A stretch of DNA of 7,175 bases, from contig JAAFHG010000183.1 in assembly GCA_013297585.1 (NCBI GenBank), forward strand, positions 1-7,175. Direction: 5' to 3'. The notes under the pieces are model-generated. The model saw only the letters and a list, made by a program, of their open reading frames with translations, did not search any database and had not been told where the DNA came from. Shown piece after piece: positions 1 to 6,581 of the stretch (position 1 is the first letter of the stretch; each line of letters begins with the position of its first letter). Position numbers and translations under genes: made by a program. This DNA comes from Chitinophagales bacterium (GTDB lineage Bacteria; Bacteroidota; Bacteroidia; Chitinophagales; Chitinophagaceae).

Positions 1-1
1 G

Positions 2-508
2 AGGGCCGACGACGATAAAGCTTTTGAAGAGATTTATAAGAGATATTGGAAAAAAACGTTTACCATTACTTATCAAAAAATAAACAATATAGAAGTTGCA
101 AAAGAATTGGTACAATCACTTTTTTTACGCATCTGGGAAAGAAGGGCTACCAATAATATTAATAACTTACAAGGCTATATACAAACTGCTACTAAAAATA
201 GTATTATCAATTATTTGGCATCGCAACTAGTTAAAGAAAAATATGAGAAGTATTTAACTTTAATACAAGCAACAACCTCATCAGTAGAATCTGATATAAG
301 TTACAAGGAATTAAAGTATGCCATAGAACATGCCTTGCAACATTTACCTACCAAAACTGCTGCTATTTTTAGAATGAGCAGATTTGAAAATCTTTCCATT
401 AAAGAAATATCCATACACTTCAATGTGTCAGAAAAAGCTGTTGAATATCATATTACCCAATCATTAAAAACCATGCGGTTGCATTTAAAAGAATTTTTAA
501 CTTTTTAA
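2..508 (+). CDS. ECF-type RNA polymerase sigma factor (5' end outside the window)
   Basis: The open frame runs from the window edge to a TAA and encodes 168 visible residues; perhaps 20-30 N-terminal residues are missing compared with usual ECF factors of about 190-200. Residues 1-60 match sigma-70 region 2: FEEIYKRYW near the start, then AKELVQSLFLRIWERR, then LQGYIQTATKNSIINYL. A short variable linker follows. Residues about 102-165 match region 4, with LPTKTAAIFRMSRFENLS followed by the helix-turn-helix KEISIHFNVSEKAVEYHI, which would read the -35 promoter element. A TTG at 107 could be taken as a start, but it falls inside region 2 and the frame is open and homologous upstream of it, so it is an internal leucine. 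The fecR-like gene and an STN-containing receptor gene follow on the same strand, the usual context of a Fec-type sigma factor of Bacteroidota. The family call is firm; the regulon (presumably the receptor) is inferred. Confidence 0.93.
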   Translation, partial: RADDDKAFEEIYKRYWKKTFTITYQKINNIEVAKELVQSLFLRIWERRATNNINNLQGYIQTATKNSIINYLASQLVKEKYEKYLTLIQATTSSVESDISYKELKYAIEHALQHLPTKTAAIFRMSRFENLSIKEISIHFNVSEKAVEYHITQSLKTMRLHLKEFLTF

Positions 509-561
509 ATTAAGACCAGTTTAAGAATAATTCAAAGAATTTGCTATTACAGCACAAAATA

Positions 562-577
562 GCACGAATTATTGTGC
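562..577 (+). repeat. Short hairpin downstream of the sigma gene
   Basis: GCACGA pairs with TTGTGC across a four-base loop (one G-T wobble). The right arm can instead pair perfectly with GCACAA at 552-557 across 14 bases, so two mutually exclusive folds are possible. No T-tract follows, so this is not a standard intrinsic terminator. It could be an RNA 3' end stabiliser, part of a leader, or chance. Confidence 0.4.
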
Positions 578-583
578 GGTCTA

Positions 584-599
584 GTGCCATTTGTGGCAT
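584..599 (+). repeat. Second short hairpin in the sigma-fecR spacer
   Basis: TGCCA at 585-589 and TGGCA at 594-598 are perfect inverted repeats around the loop TTTG. A G-T wobble can extend the stem by one pair. It begins only 6 bases after the preceding hairpin, so the two would form tandem stems in RNA. No terminator T-run is present. Confidence 0.4.
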
Positions 600-679
600 A
601 AGGAAGACAATGGTAGTTTATAATTTATAATTTTAAACAGGCTATAAAGATTTTTCTGTTTTTAGGGTAATTAAGCAGT

Positions 680-706
680 TAGCTGTATTATGTATTACAA
701 CAGCTA
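680..706 (+). repeat. Perfect 7-bp inverted repeat just before the fecR start codon
   Basis: TAGCTGT at 680-686 and ACAGCTA at 700-706 are perfect reverse complements separated by 13 bases, ending five bases before the ATG at 712. As RNA it would hold the ribosome entry region in or beside a stem; as DNA it could be an operator half-site pair. The pairing is visible in the sequence; any role is inference. Confidence 0.45.
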
Positions 707-711
707 TAACA

Positions 712-1770
712 ATGAATAGAATTGCTTTTAAATTATTGCTACAAAAATATTTAGATGGTACTACCAATACCGACGAAACAGCATTGATAGAAAGTTGGTA
801 TGAACTATTGAATAATGATTATGTAACGCCTATAACTGCCAAAGAACTAGAAAGCATTGAAGAAGAAATGTGGGAAAAAATTGTCAGCAAATCTGATTTT
901 ATACCTACACCTAGCTTGGTAACTACCAAAAACATTTTTTACATAAAAAAGTATACTTATGCTATAGCTGCGGCCGCAATATTTGGCATTGTGGCTATTA
1001 GTTATATTTTTTTAATGTACAATACTGCACAGCACGAGTTAACATATAGTGAAAAAGTTAAACAATTCGGGCTAACCGAAACTGTAAATACCACAAAAGA
1101 GGCGTTAAAAATAAAACTGGAAGATGGCAGCTACGTTATACTACAGCCAAACTCTAAACTGGCCTATCCTAAACATTTTGGAACAGACAAAAGAGAAGTA
1201 TTTATGGAAGGTGAGGTATTTTTTAATGTATCAAAAAATGCCAAAAAGCCTTTTTTCGTGTACAATCAAAACTTAGTAACCCAAGTACTTGGCACTAGCT
1301 TTATTGTAAAAACAGATGTAACAAATAAAAATGTGGTAGTTGAAGTTAAATCTGGTAAGGTAACCGTTTTTGAAAACGGCAAACAAATACCATTAAACAA
1401 CCTACAGCAAAAAAATAATGGTGCCATTATTACCCCAAACCAAACCTGCACTTATAACATTAAAGATAGATATTTTATAACCGCCTTGTCGGAAAACCCT
1501 GAAACGATAGTTACTGAAGACACGGCGTCTCACAAAGTATTTAAATTTATATATGATGACGCTAAACTATCCGATATTTTAGCAATGCTTGCAAAATCGT
1601 ACGCAGTAGAAATAGAAACTGAGAATGAATATATTAATGCTTGCAAATTTACTGGCGACTTAACAGCATTGTCTTTATATGACAAACTTGAATTGATTTG
1701 CCTTAGTACCAACAATACTTATGAAATTAAAGGAACAAAAATTTTACTAAAAGGTAAAGTCAGCCGATAA
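712..1770 (+). CDS. FecR-family anti-sigma factor (inner-membrane sigma regulator)
   Basis: The 352-residue product has the standard layout of a Bacteroidota FecR-like anti-sigma factor. Residues 1-80 form a cytoplasmic part (LLLQKYLDGTTNTDETALIE) expected to bind the sigma factor. A single transmembrane helix lies at about 81-103 (YAIAAAAIFGIVAISYIFL). The periplasmic FecR domain spans about 125-220, with the hallmarks LEDGSYVILQPNSKLAYP, VFMEGEVFFNV and VTQVLGTSFIVK. Residues about 275-347 (FKFIYDDAKLSDILAMLAKSY onward) fit the DUF4974-type domain, which in this phylum sits at the FecR C-terminus and is thought to face the receptor's STN domain. The length is typical and the gene is intact. 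The ATG at 712 is chosen because the N-terminal KYLDG motif follows at the usual distance; no Shine-Dalgarno sequence is visible. It sits between its likely sigma partner and its likely receptor. The family is near certain; the pairing is inferred from order. Confidence 0.95.
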   Translation: MNRIAFKLLLQKYLDGTTNTDETALIESWYELLNNDYVTPITAKELESIEEEMWEKIVSKSDFIPTPSLVTTKNIFYIKKYTYAIAAAAIFGIVAISYIFLMYNTAQHELTYSEKVKQFGLTETVNTTKEALKIKLEDGSYVILQPNSKLAYPKHFGTDKREVFMEGEVFFNVSKNAKKPFFVYNQNLVTQVLGTSFIVKTDVTNKNVVVEVKSGKVTVFENGKQIPLNNLQQKNNGAIITPNQTCTYNIKDRYFITALSENPETIVTEDTASHKVFKFIYDDAKLSDILAMLAKSYAVEIETENEYINACKFTGDLTALSLYDKLELICLSTNNTYEIKGTKILLKGKVSR

Positions 1771-1915
1771 TTATACTTTAACAATAATATTCACTTTAAA
1801 AAACAACTATAGCAATGAATGAAACACTTTAACACCTATTAAAATGATGTGATTCAATAAAAATGAATCATTATTTCATTAATTATTACCAAAAAATAAC
1901 CAAAATTAAACTACT
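1771..1915 (+). other. AT-rich spacer upstream of the receptor gene
   Basis: This 145-base stretch has no gene and separates fecR from the TonB receptor. It is the expected place for the promoter read by the locus's own ECF sigma factor, whose consensus I cannot derive from one site. No TAnnTTTG housekeeping element is evident. The region holds a perfect 7-bp inverted repeat at 1850-1870. No terminator is seen after fecR, so read-through into the receptor gene remains possible. Confidence 0.5.
1850..1870 (+). promoter_or_regulatory. Perfect inverted repeat TGATTCA-N7-TGAATCA before the receptor gene
   Basis: TGATTCA at 1850-1856 and TGAATCA at 1864-1870 are exact reverse complements around an A-rich 7-base centre, 45 bases upstream of the ATG. 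The 21-base symmetric layout would suit a dimeric DNA-binding regulator, or it may form an mRNA hairpin. Overlapping AATGAT (1843-1848) and ATCATT (1867-1872) also pair, allowing an alternative fold. AT-rich DNA yields such repeats by chance, so the functional call is tentative. Confidence 0.35.
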
Positions 1916-4900
1916 ATGCAAAAAAAATTATTCAAAACCGCAATTGGCCTTACCGCTAAAATACTTGTCATTCAAATAGTACTTTCGTTATTATTTACAG
2001 TTGTTGCTTTTTGTAAAGAAGTAAAAAGCCAAGGTATATTAGAAAAAACAGTAAGTATTGATGTTAAAAATGAAGCTTTAACAACCATTATCAAAGTAAT
2101 AAAAACTAAAACTTCTGTAAACTTTGTGTATAGCTCAACCATAATAGAAACTAATACAAAATTATCGGTAAAGGCAGATGATATACAACTTGGTAAAGTA
2201 CTGTCAGAATTACTTATTCCAATAAACATAAATTTTAAGGTAATAAACGATCAGATAATACTATTCAGCACTACAGATAAAGAAAATAAATTGCCCCCTT
2301 TTACAGCCACTATTACAAATATAAAAACCGGTGAACCGCTTGTAGGGGCAACGGTAGTAGTAAAAGACAAAAATAAATCAACTACATCTAATAGTAACGG
2401 TACATTTACAATAGATGTAAGTACAGGAGATATATTATTAATTTCATTTGTAGGTTTTGAATCTAAAGAAGTAAAAGTTGCGGCCGATTTCAATATCGCT
2501 ATTAAACTAAATCCATCAACAACAACTATTGAAGAAATTACAGTAATTGGGTCTCGTGGCAGGCCAAGAAGTGATGTGGATAGGCCCGTACCTGTTGACG
2601 TTTTAAATTTAAACGACCTTACCAAAGCTGCACCACAAGCCAACCTTACACAAATATTAAATTTTGTAGCACCCTCTTTTACATCTAACACAGCAACAGT
2701 TGCAGATGGTACCGATCATATTGATCCGGCACAACTACGTGGCTTAGGGCCAGATCAAGTTTTGGTGTTACTAAACGGTAAACGCAGGCACACATCTTCT
2801 TTAGTAAATGTAAATGGCACACCAGGTCGTGGATCTGTTGGTACAGATTTAAATGCTATTCCTGCTTTTTCTATAGATAGAATTGAAGTATTAAGAGATG
2901 GTGCCTCTGCCCAGTACGGTTCTGATGCCATTGCAGGTGTTATTAACGTAGTGATGAAAAAAAATATAAAAAAATTTACAGCATCGGTATATACAGGTGC
3001 CAACGTAAGTATGGGTGCGAACGACCATAGAGGCGGTATGGATGGCGGTATTGTGCAAGTAGATGCAAATTATGGCATAGGTGTTGGTAAAAAAGGTGGT
3101 GTTATAAACCTTACGGGTAGTTTAGTAACCCGTCAAGATACTAGAAGAGCCACCGATTTTAATGGTACTTTATTTAATATTTATAATGCAATTGAAAATC
3201 GATCCTTAAAAGGCGGTACCAACTTGTCATCACTTTTTGGAAACATTACAAATACACCAAATACTAATCAAATTATAAGTACTATCAAGCAATATGCACC
3301 TCAAGTAGCTTACTTATCACCAACACAGCAATCCAATATTCAAAATGCAACTACAATTGCAGGTTTACAAGGAATTTTAGGGGCGGATGTTACTAATAAT
3401 GAATTAGCATTTCGTGGTTTAGAAAGAAGAGATTTTAATATGAGAATTGGGCAATCTTCTTTACAAAGTGGTCAAATTTTTATGAATACACAAATTCCTA
3501 TTTCTACAAATTCAACATTTTATTCTTTTGGCGGATTTGGTGTTAGAAAAGGTAACTCTGCTGGTTTTTATCGCAGACCAAACCAAAGTAGAACCTCTAC
3601 ACAAATTTATCAAAACGGCTTTTTACCAGAAATTGCATCAGATATTATAGACGCATCTATTGCTGTTGGTGTAAGGGGTAAGTACAATGGTTGGAATTAC
3701 GATGTAAGCAATACCTTAGGTAATAATCAATTTTTATACACTATAAAAAACACAGCAAATGCAACGCAAGGTATTGCATCGGCAACAAGTTTTAATGCAG
3801 GTAAATTGGGCTTTACGCAAAATACAACTAATATAGATATTGCAAAAGGGTACGATGTATTAGAGGGCTTAAATTTAGCTTTTGGCGCCGAGCTTAGAGT
3901 GGAAAATTTTAATATAAAAGCTGGTGATCAAAATTCTTACGAAAGATTTGATATTAATGGTGCGGTAGCCACGCCAACAACTGCTGGCAATTTATTACCA
4001 ACAGACTTTTTTGGTGCTGGAAGGCCAGGTGGTGCACAAGTTTTTCCAGGTTTTAGACCAGAAAATGCGCTTAGTAAGAGTAGAAACAACGCTGCTGCTT
4101 ATGCAGATGTTGAATTAAACCCAACAAAATCTTGGTTAATTAATGGTGCGTTACGTTACGAAAACTATTCTGATTTTGGAAGTACCTTAAACTATAAACT
4201 AGCTACAAGAATAAAGCTTGGCAAAGGCTTAAATTTTAGAGCCGCCATTGCTACAGGTTTTAGAGCACCATCGCTACAACAAAAATTCTTTAACTCAACT
4301 GCTACACAATTTTTAGGTGGTGTACCTTTTGAAGTAGGCACTTTTACTAACGAATCTAAAACGGCACAATTACTAGGTATTCCTACTTTAAAACAAGAAG
4401 ATTCGTATAGTTATAGTGCAGGTTTTACCTATAAAGTACCACAAACCAATTTAACGTTTACTGTGGATGGTTATTTTGTAAAAATAAAAAATCGTATCAT
4501 CATCACTGGTCAGTTTGCAAGACCAACTGGCACTGTAACAGGCGATCAATTGACCTTACAACAACTGTTCGATCAGGCTAATGCAACCTCTGCAACATTT
4601 TTTACAAATGCCATTAATACAGAATCTAAAGGTTTAGATTTTATCATATCTAACAAATTAAATTTAAATGGTGCTATTTTAAAAACAGATTTAGCTGGTA
4701 CTGTTTCACAAACAAATAGAAGCGGCGATATTCAAGCATCTGATATTTTAAAAAATACAGGTAACCTAAACAATTATTTCAACGAAGCAAGTAGGGTTTA
4801 TTTAGAGTCTGCAGTACCACGTACTAAATTGTCTTTAATGAATACTTTAACTACTGGTAAATTTGAAATATTTATGCGTCAAACCTATTTTGGCAGAACA

Positions 4901-5266
4901 GAAGATCCAAATACTGGTGATGTAAATGGTGATGGCATTGTAAATGGCGCAACAATTAACAATCAATTTATAGCAGTTGAGCATCCATTTTGGGAAGCAA
5001 GAACAATTACAGATTTTTCTGTTGGTTACGAAATAAATAAAAAACTTAGGCTTACAATTGGCACAAATAATGTGTTTGATATTTATCCAGACAAGAATTT
5101 AAAAACACAAACTGCAGTACTTCCACTTTCAGCAGGTGGTTACTCGACTACACCTTCAACTATAGATTTAAGCAATAATAATCAATTTGAATATTCAAGA
5201 AACGTATCTCAATTTGGTTTTAATGGTAGATTTATTTTTGCTAGATTAAATATATCTATCAACTAA
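1916..5266 (+). CDS. TonB-dependent outer-membrane receptor with N-terminal STN signalling domain
   Basis: The 1116-residue product is a complete ligand-gated outer-membrane transporter. Residues 1-40 form an extended signal peptide (hydrophobic run about 15-32). Residues about 45-115 are a secretin/TonB short N-terminal (STN) domain (VSIDVKNEALTTIIKVI ... FVYSS). Residues about 128-198 are a carboxypeptidase-regulatory-like beta-sandwich (GEPLVGATVVVKD, FVGFESKEV). A TonB-box-like EEITVIGSR follows at about 206-214. The plug at about 222-348 carries QLRGLGPDQVLVLLNGKR and IEVLRDGASAQYGSDAIAG. The rest is the beta-barrel, with FRAPSLQQKFF in its middle and NNVFDIYPDKN near the end. A calcium-loop-like DVNGDGIVNG lies at 1002-1011. 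The STN domain and the upstream sigma and FecR genes mark it as a transducing receptor that activates its own regulon. No SusD gene follows, and the plug resembles iron-complex or vitamin-type receptors more than glycan SusC, but the substrate is unknown. The ATG fits the signal peptide; no Shine-Dalgarno is seen. Confidence 0.96.
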   Translation: MQKKLFKTAIGLTAKILVIQIVLSLLFTVVAFCKEVKSQGILEKTVSIDVKNEALTTIIKVIKTKTSVNFVYSSTIIETNTKLSVKADDIQLGKVLSELLIPININFKVINDQIILFSTTDKENKLPPFTATITNIKTGEPLVGATVVVKDKNKSTTSNSNGTFTIDVSTGDILLISFVGFESKEVKVAADFNIAIKLNPSTTTIEEITVIGSRGRPRSDVDRPVPVDVLNLNDLTKAAPQANLTQILNFVAPSFTSNTATVADGTDHIDPAQLRGLGPDQVLVLLNGKRRHTSSLVNVNGTPGRGSVGTDLNAIPAFSIDRIEVLRDGASAQYGSDAIAGVINVVMKKNIKKFTASVYTGANVSMGANDHRGGMDGGIVQVDANYGIGVGKKGGVINLTGSLVTRQDTRRATDFNGTLFNIYNAIENRSLKGGTNLSSLFGNITNTPNTNQIISTIKQYAPQVAYLSPTQQSNIQNATTIAGLQGILGADVTNNELAFRGLERRDFNMRIGQSSLQSGQIFMNTQIPISTNSTFYSFGGFGVRKGNSAGFYRRPNQSRTSTQIYQNGFLPEIASDIIDASIAVGVRGKYNGWNYDVSNTLGNNQFLYTIKNTANATQGIASATSFNAGKLGFTQNTTNIDIAKGYDVLEGLNLAFGAELRVENFNIKAGDQNSYERFDINGAVATPTTAGNLLPTDFFGAGRPGGAQVFPGFRPENALSKSRNNAAAYADVELNPTKSWLINGALRYENYSDFGSTLNYKLATRIKLGKGLNFRAAIATGFRAPSLQQKFFNSTATQFLGGVPFEVGTFTNESKTAQLLGIPTLKQEDSYSYSAGFTYKVPQTNLTFTVDGYFVKIKNRIIITGQFARPTGTVTGDQLTLQQLFDQANATSATFFTNAINTESKGLDFIISNKLNLNGAILKTDLAGTVSQTNRSGDIQASDILKNTGNLNNYFNEASRVYLESAVPRTKLSLMNTLTTGKFEIFMRQTYFGRTEDPNTGDVNGDGIVNGATINNQFIAVEHPFWEARTITDFSVGYEINKKLRLTIGTNNVFDIYPDKNLKTQTAVLPLSAGGYSTTPSTIDLSNNNQFEYSRNVSQFGFNGRFIFARLNISIN

Positions 5267-5284
5267 TACTACTCACGAAATTTT

Positions 5285-5325
5285 AAAAGAAGGGCGAATT
5301 TTAAAAATTCGTCCTTCTTTTTTTT
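5285..5325 (+). terminator. Strong intrinsic terminator after the receptor gene
   Basis: A long stem pairs 5285-5301 with 5305-5321, including a GAAGGGCGAA / TTCGTCCTTC core with one G-T wobble, and closes with a tiny A/T loop. Eight T residues (5318-5325) follow, and A residues lead in on the left side. It begins 18 bases after the receptor stop codon and closes the sigma-fecR-receptor unit. The A-run on the 5' side may give some activity in the opposite direction, but no gene converges here. Confidence 0.92.
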
Positions 5326-5330
5326 ACTTA

Positions 5331-5491
5331 GAGCCTGTTTAAAATCATTTCAATGGTTAATACGTGCTGCTTTGTGGCTGCAACTTCGTTGAATTTTTCG
5401 CCGTAGGCGTTAAACTATGGCTGCAAAATTTGCCTTGTTTCGCTCAAAAATATTTTACGCATTATTCCATCAAATAATCTCAAACAGGCTC
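5331..5491. mobile_element. 161-bp MITE-like element with terminal inverted repeats and TTA target duplication
   Basis: The ends GAGCCTGTTT (5331-5340) and AAACAGGCTC (5482-5491) are perfect 10-bp inverted repeats. Extended inward, the two ends still match at about 26 of 36 positions, so the terminal repeats are roughly 35 bp with drift. TTA lies directly outside both ends (5328-5330 and 5492-5494) in the same orientation, fitting a 3-bp target duplication. The interior has no credible gene. It holds a 9-bp direct repeat TGGCTGCAA (5375-5383 and 5418-5426) and small palindromes CGCC-GTA-GGCG (5399-5409) and CAAC-TTC-GTTG (5381-5391). A 3-bp TNA duplication is known for some IS5-family subgroups, so a non-autonomous derivative of such an element is a reasonable guess. 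The family is inferred, not established; the structure is seen directly. Confidence 0.75.
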
Positions 5492-5600
5492 TTAATATTT
5501 TTCCAAATCATTTAAAGAATGCGTAATACAAAAACTACCAAAAAAATTACGAAGCCACCACTTATTGCAATAGCTATATTTACAAACTAAAATTTTGGAT
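5492..5600 (+). other. Leader region of the oxidoreductase gene
   Basis: This 109-base AT-rich stretch contains no gene. It must carry the promoter of the downstream unit unless transcription starts inside the MITE-like element. TATATTTA at 5575-5582 differs by one fixed base from the Bacteroidota TAnnTTTG element, but no TTTG is found at the matching upstream distance, so it is only a weak candidate. No Shine-Dalgarno sequence precedes the ATG at 5601. Confidence 0.4.
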
Positions 5601-6581
5601 ATGCTGAATGTTGGTGTTTTTGGTGTTGGTCACCTAGGAAAGTATCACTTGAACAATTGGAAAGAAATAAAAGGCGTGAAACTGGTTGGTTTTTTTGATC
5701 CGAATAACGATATAGCCAAGCAAGTGGCTGAAGAATATGGCCTTAAACGCTTTTTAGACGAAGACAAATTATTTGATGCCTGTGATATTATAGATGTAGT
5801 AGTACCAACAGATAGGCATTTTGAAGTATGCATAAGAGCATTACGTAAAGGCAAGCACGTTTTTGTAGAAAAACCATTGGCCAATACCATGGAAGAAGCA
5901 AAAGCCTTGGTAGATGTGGTGCGTGAAGCCAATGTAAAAATGCAAGTAGGCCATGTAGAGCGTTTTAATCCAGCTTATTTAGCTATAAAAAATACGCCTA
6001 TTAACCCCATGTTTATTGAGGTGCATCGTTTGGCACAGTTTAACCCACGTGGTACAGAAGTAAGTGTGATTTTAGATTTGATGATTCACGACATTGATAT
6101 TGTACTAAGTATGGTAAAAAGTGGCGTAAAAAATATTCAAGCAAGCGGCGTGGCTGTAATGACTGAAACGCCTGATATTGCCAACGTACGTATTGAGTTT
6201 AACAACGGCTGTGTAGCTAATCTTACAAGTAGCCGCATAAGTATGAAGAAAATGCGTAAAATGCGTTTATTTCAGAAAGATGCTTATATAGGTATTGATT
6301 TTTTAGAAAAGAAAACAGAAATTATTAAGCTAAAGCAGCCTAACGATAACAATGTGTTCTCATTTGATTTAGATACACCTAGCGGTAAAAAAACAATTGC
6401 TGTTGCCAACCCTGAGGTACAACAAGCTAGTGCGATAAAACTTGAATTGGAAAGTTTTGTAGATGCTATTGTAAATAACAAACAAACAACAGTAAGCGAA
6501 ATTGATGGTCTATTAGCTATGGAAGTAGCACACCAAATTTTAGAGAAAATTAATACGAACCAACGTTTAATAAAACAATAA
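5601..6581 (+). CDS. Gfo/Idh/MocA-family NAD(P)-dependent oxidoreductase, GnnA-like
   Basis: The 326-residue product has the two-domain fold of this sugar-dehydrogenase family. The N-terminal Rossmann domain carries G8-V-G10-H-L-G13 for dinucleotide binding. E90-K91-P92 supplies the conserved lysine of the active site. The C-terminal alpha/beta domain carries GHVERFNP (about 118-125), HRLAQFNPRGTEVSVILDLM and the H163-D-I-D166 motif, followed by GCVANLTSSRISMKKMRKMR. This particular set recalls GnnA, the UDP-GlcNAc 3-dehydrogenase that acts with the aminotransferase GnnB to make the diamino sugar of some lipid A types, and many Bacteroidota carry such a protein. No gnnB is visible here, so substrate and pathway stay open. 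The ATG at 5601 is preferred over an in-frame TTG at 5595 because MLNVGVFGVG is the usual length before the glycine motif. The M1 peptidase gene follows without a gap. Confidence 0.9.
   Translation: MLNVGVFGVGHLGKYHLNNWKEIKGVKLVGFFDPNNDIAKQVAEEYGLKRFLDEDKLFDACDIIDVVVPTDRHFEVCIRALRKGKHVFVEKPLANTMEEAKALVDVVREANVKMQVGHVERFNPAYLAIKNTPINPMFIEVHRLAQFNPRGTEVSVILDLMIHDIDIVLSMVKSGVKNIQASGVAVMTETPDIANVRIEFNNGCVANLTSSRISMKKMRKMRLFQKDAYIGIDFLEKKTEIIKLKQPNDNNVFSFDLDTPSGKKTIAVANPEVQQASAIKLELESFVDAIVNNKQTTVSEIDGLLAMEVAHQILEKINTNQRLIKQ

Larger units (their letters stand above)
509..711 (+). other. Intergenic spacer between sigma and fecR genes, with several short inverted repeats
   Basis: This 203-base stretch has no plausible gene. 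It contains three short inverted repeats, listed separately (562-577, 584-599 and 680-706). An AT-rich patch at 614-636 includes two TATAAT-like hexamers. A TTTG at 590-593 lies 20 bases before TAGTTTAT at 614-621, a weak match (4 of 6 fixed bases) to the Bacteroidota housekeeping layout TTTG-N19-21-TAnnTTTG. I therefore do not call a promoter. The spacer is long for genes that are often closely spaced, so fecR may have its own promoter or a structured leader. Confidence 0.6.

Noticed and set aside
107..109. TTG as the start of the sigma factor gene
   Set aside because: The frame is open to the window edge and the upstream residues match sigma region 2, so this TTG is an internal leucine codon of a 5'-truncated gene.
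614..636. TATAAT-like hexamers as a sigma-70 type promoter for fecR
   Set aside because: Bacteroidota housekeeping promoters use a TAnnTTTG element instead, and AT-rich spacers contain TATAAT by chance; only a weak match to the proper layout is present.
970..977. Palindromic GCGGCCGC inside fecR
   Set aside because: It encodes part of the alanine-rich transmembrane helix, is a single site, and has no sign of function beyond coding.
1941..2014. Lipoprotein signal in the receptor N-terminus (cysteine at residue 33)
   Set aside because: The residues before the cysteine (VVAF) do not fit a lipobox, and TonB receptors of this type carry ordinary signal peptides.
2251..2691. 146-codon open frame on the minus strand inside the receptor gene
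   Set aside because: It lies wholly opposite a clear coding region, has no recognisable domain, and its composition is explained by the complement of the receptor codons. The other antisense frames at 1266-1715, 1972-2229, 2755-3003, 5645-5932 and 6284-6481 were rejected for the same reason.
5595..5597. TTG as the start of the oxidoreductase gene
   Set aside because: An ATG two codons later gives the normal N-terminus for this family, and nothing before the TTG resembles a ribosome binding site.
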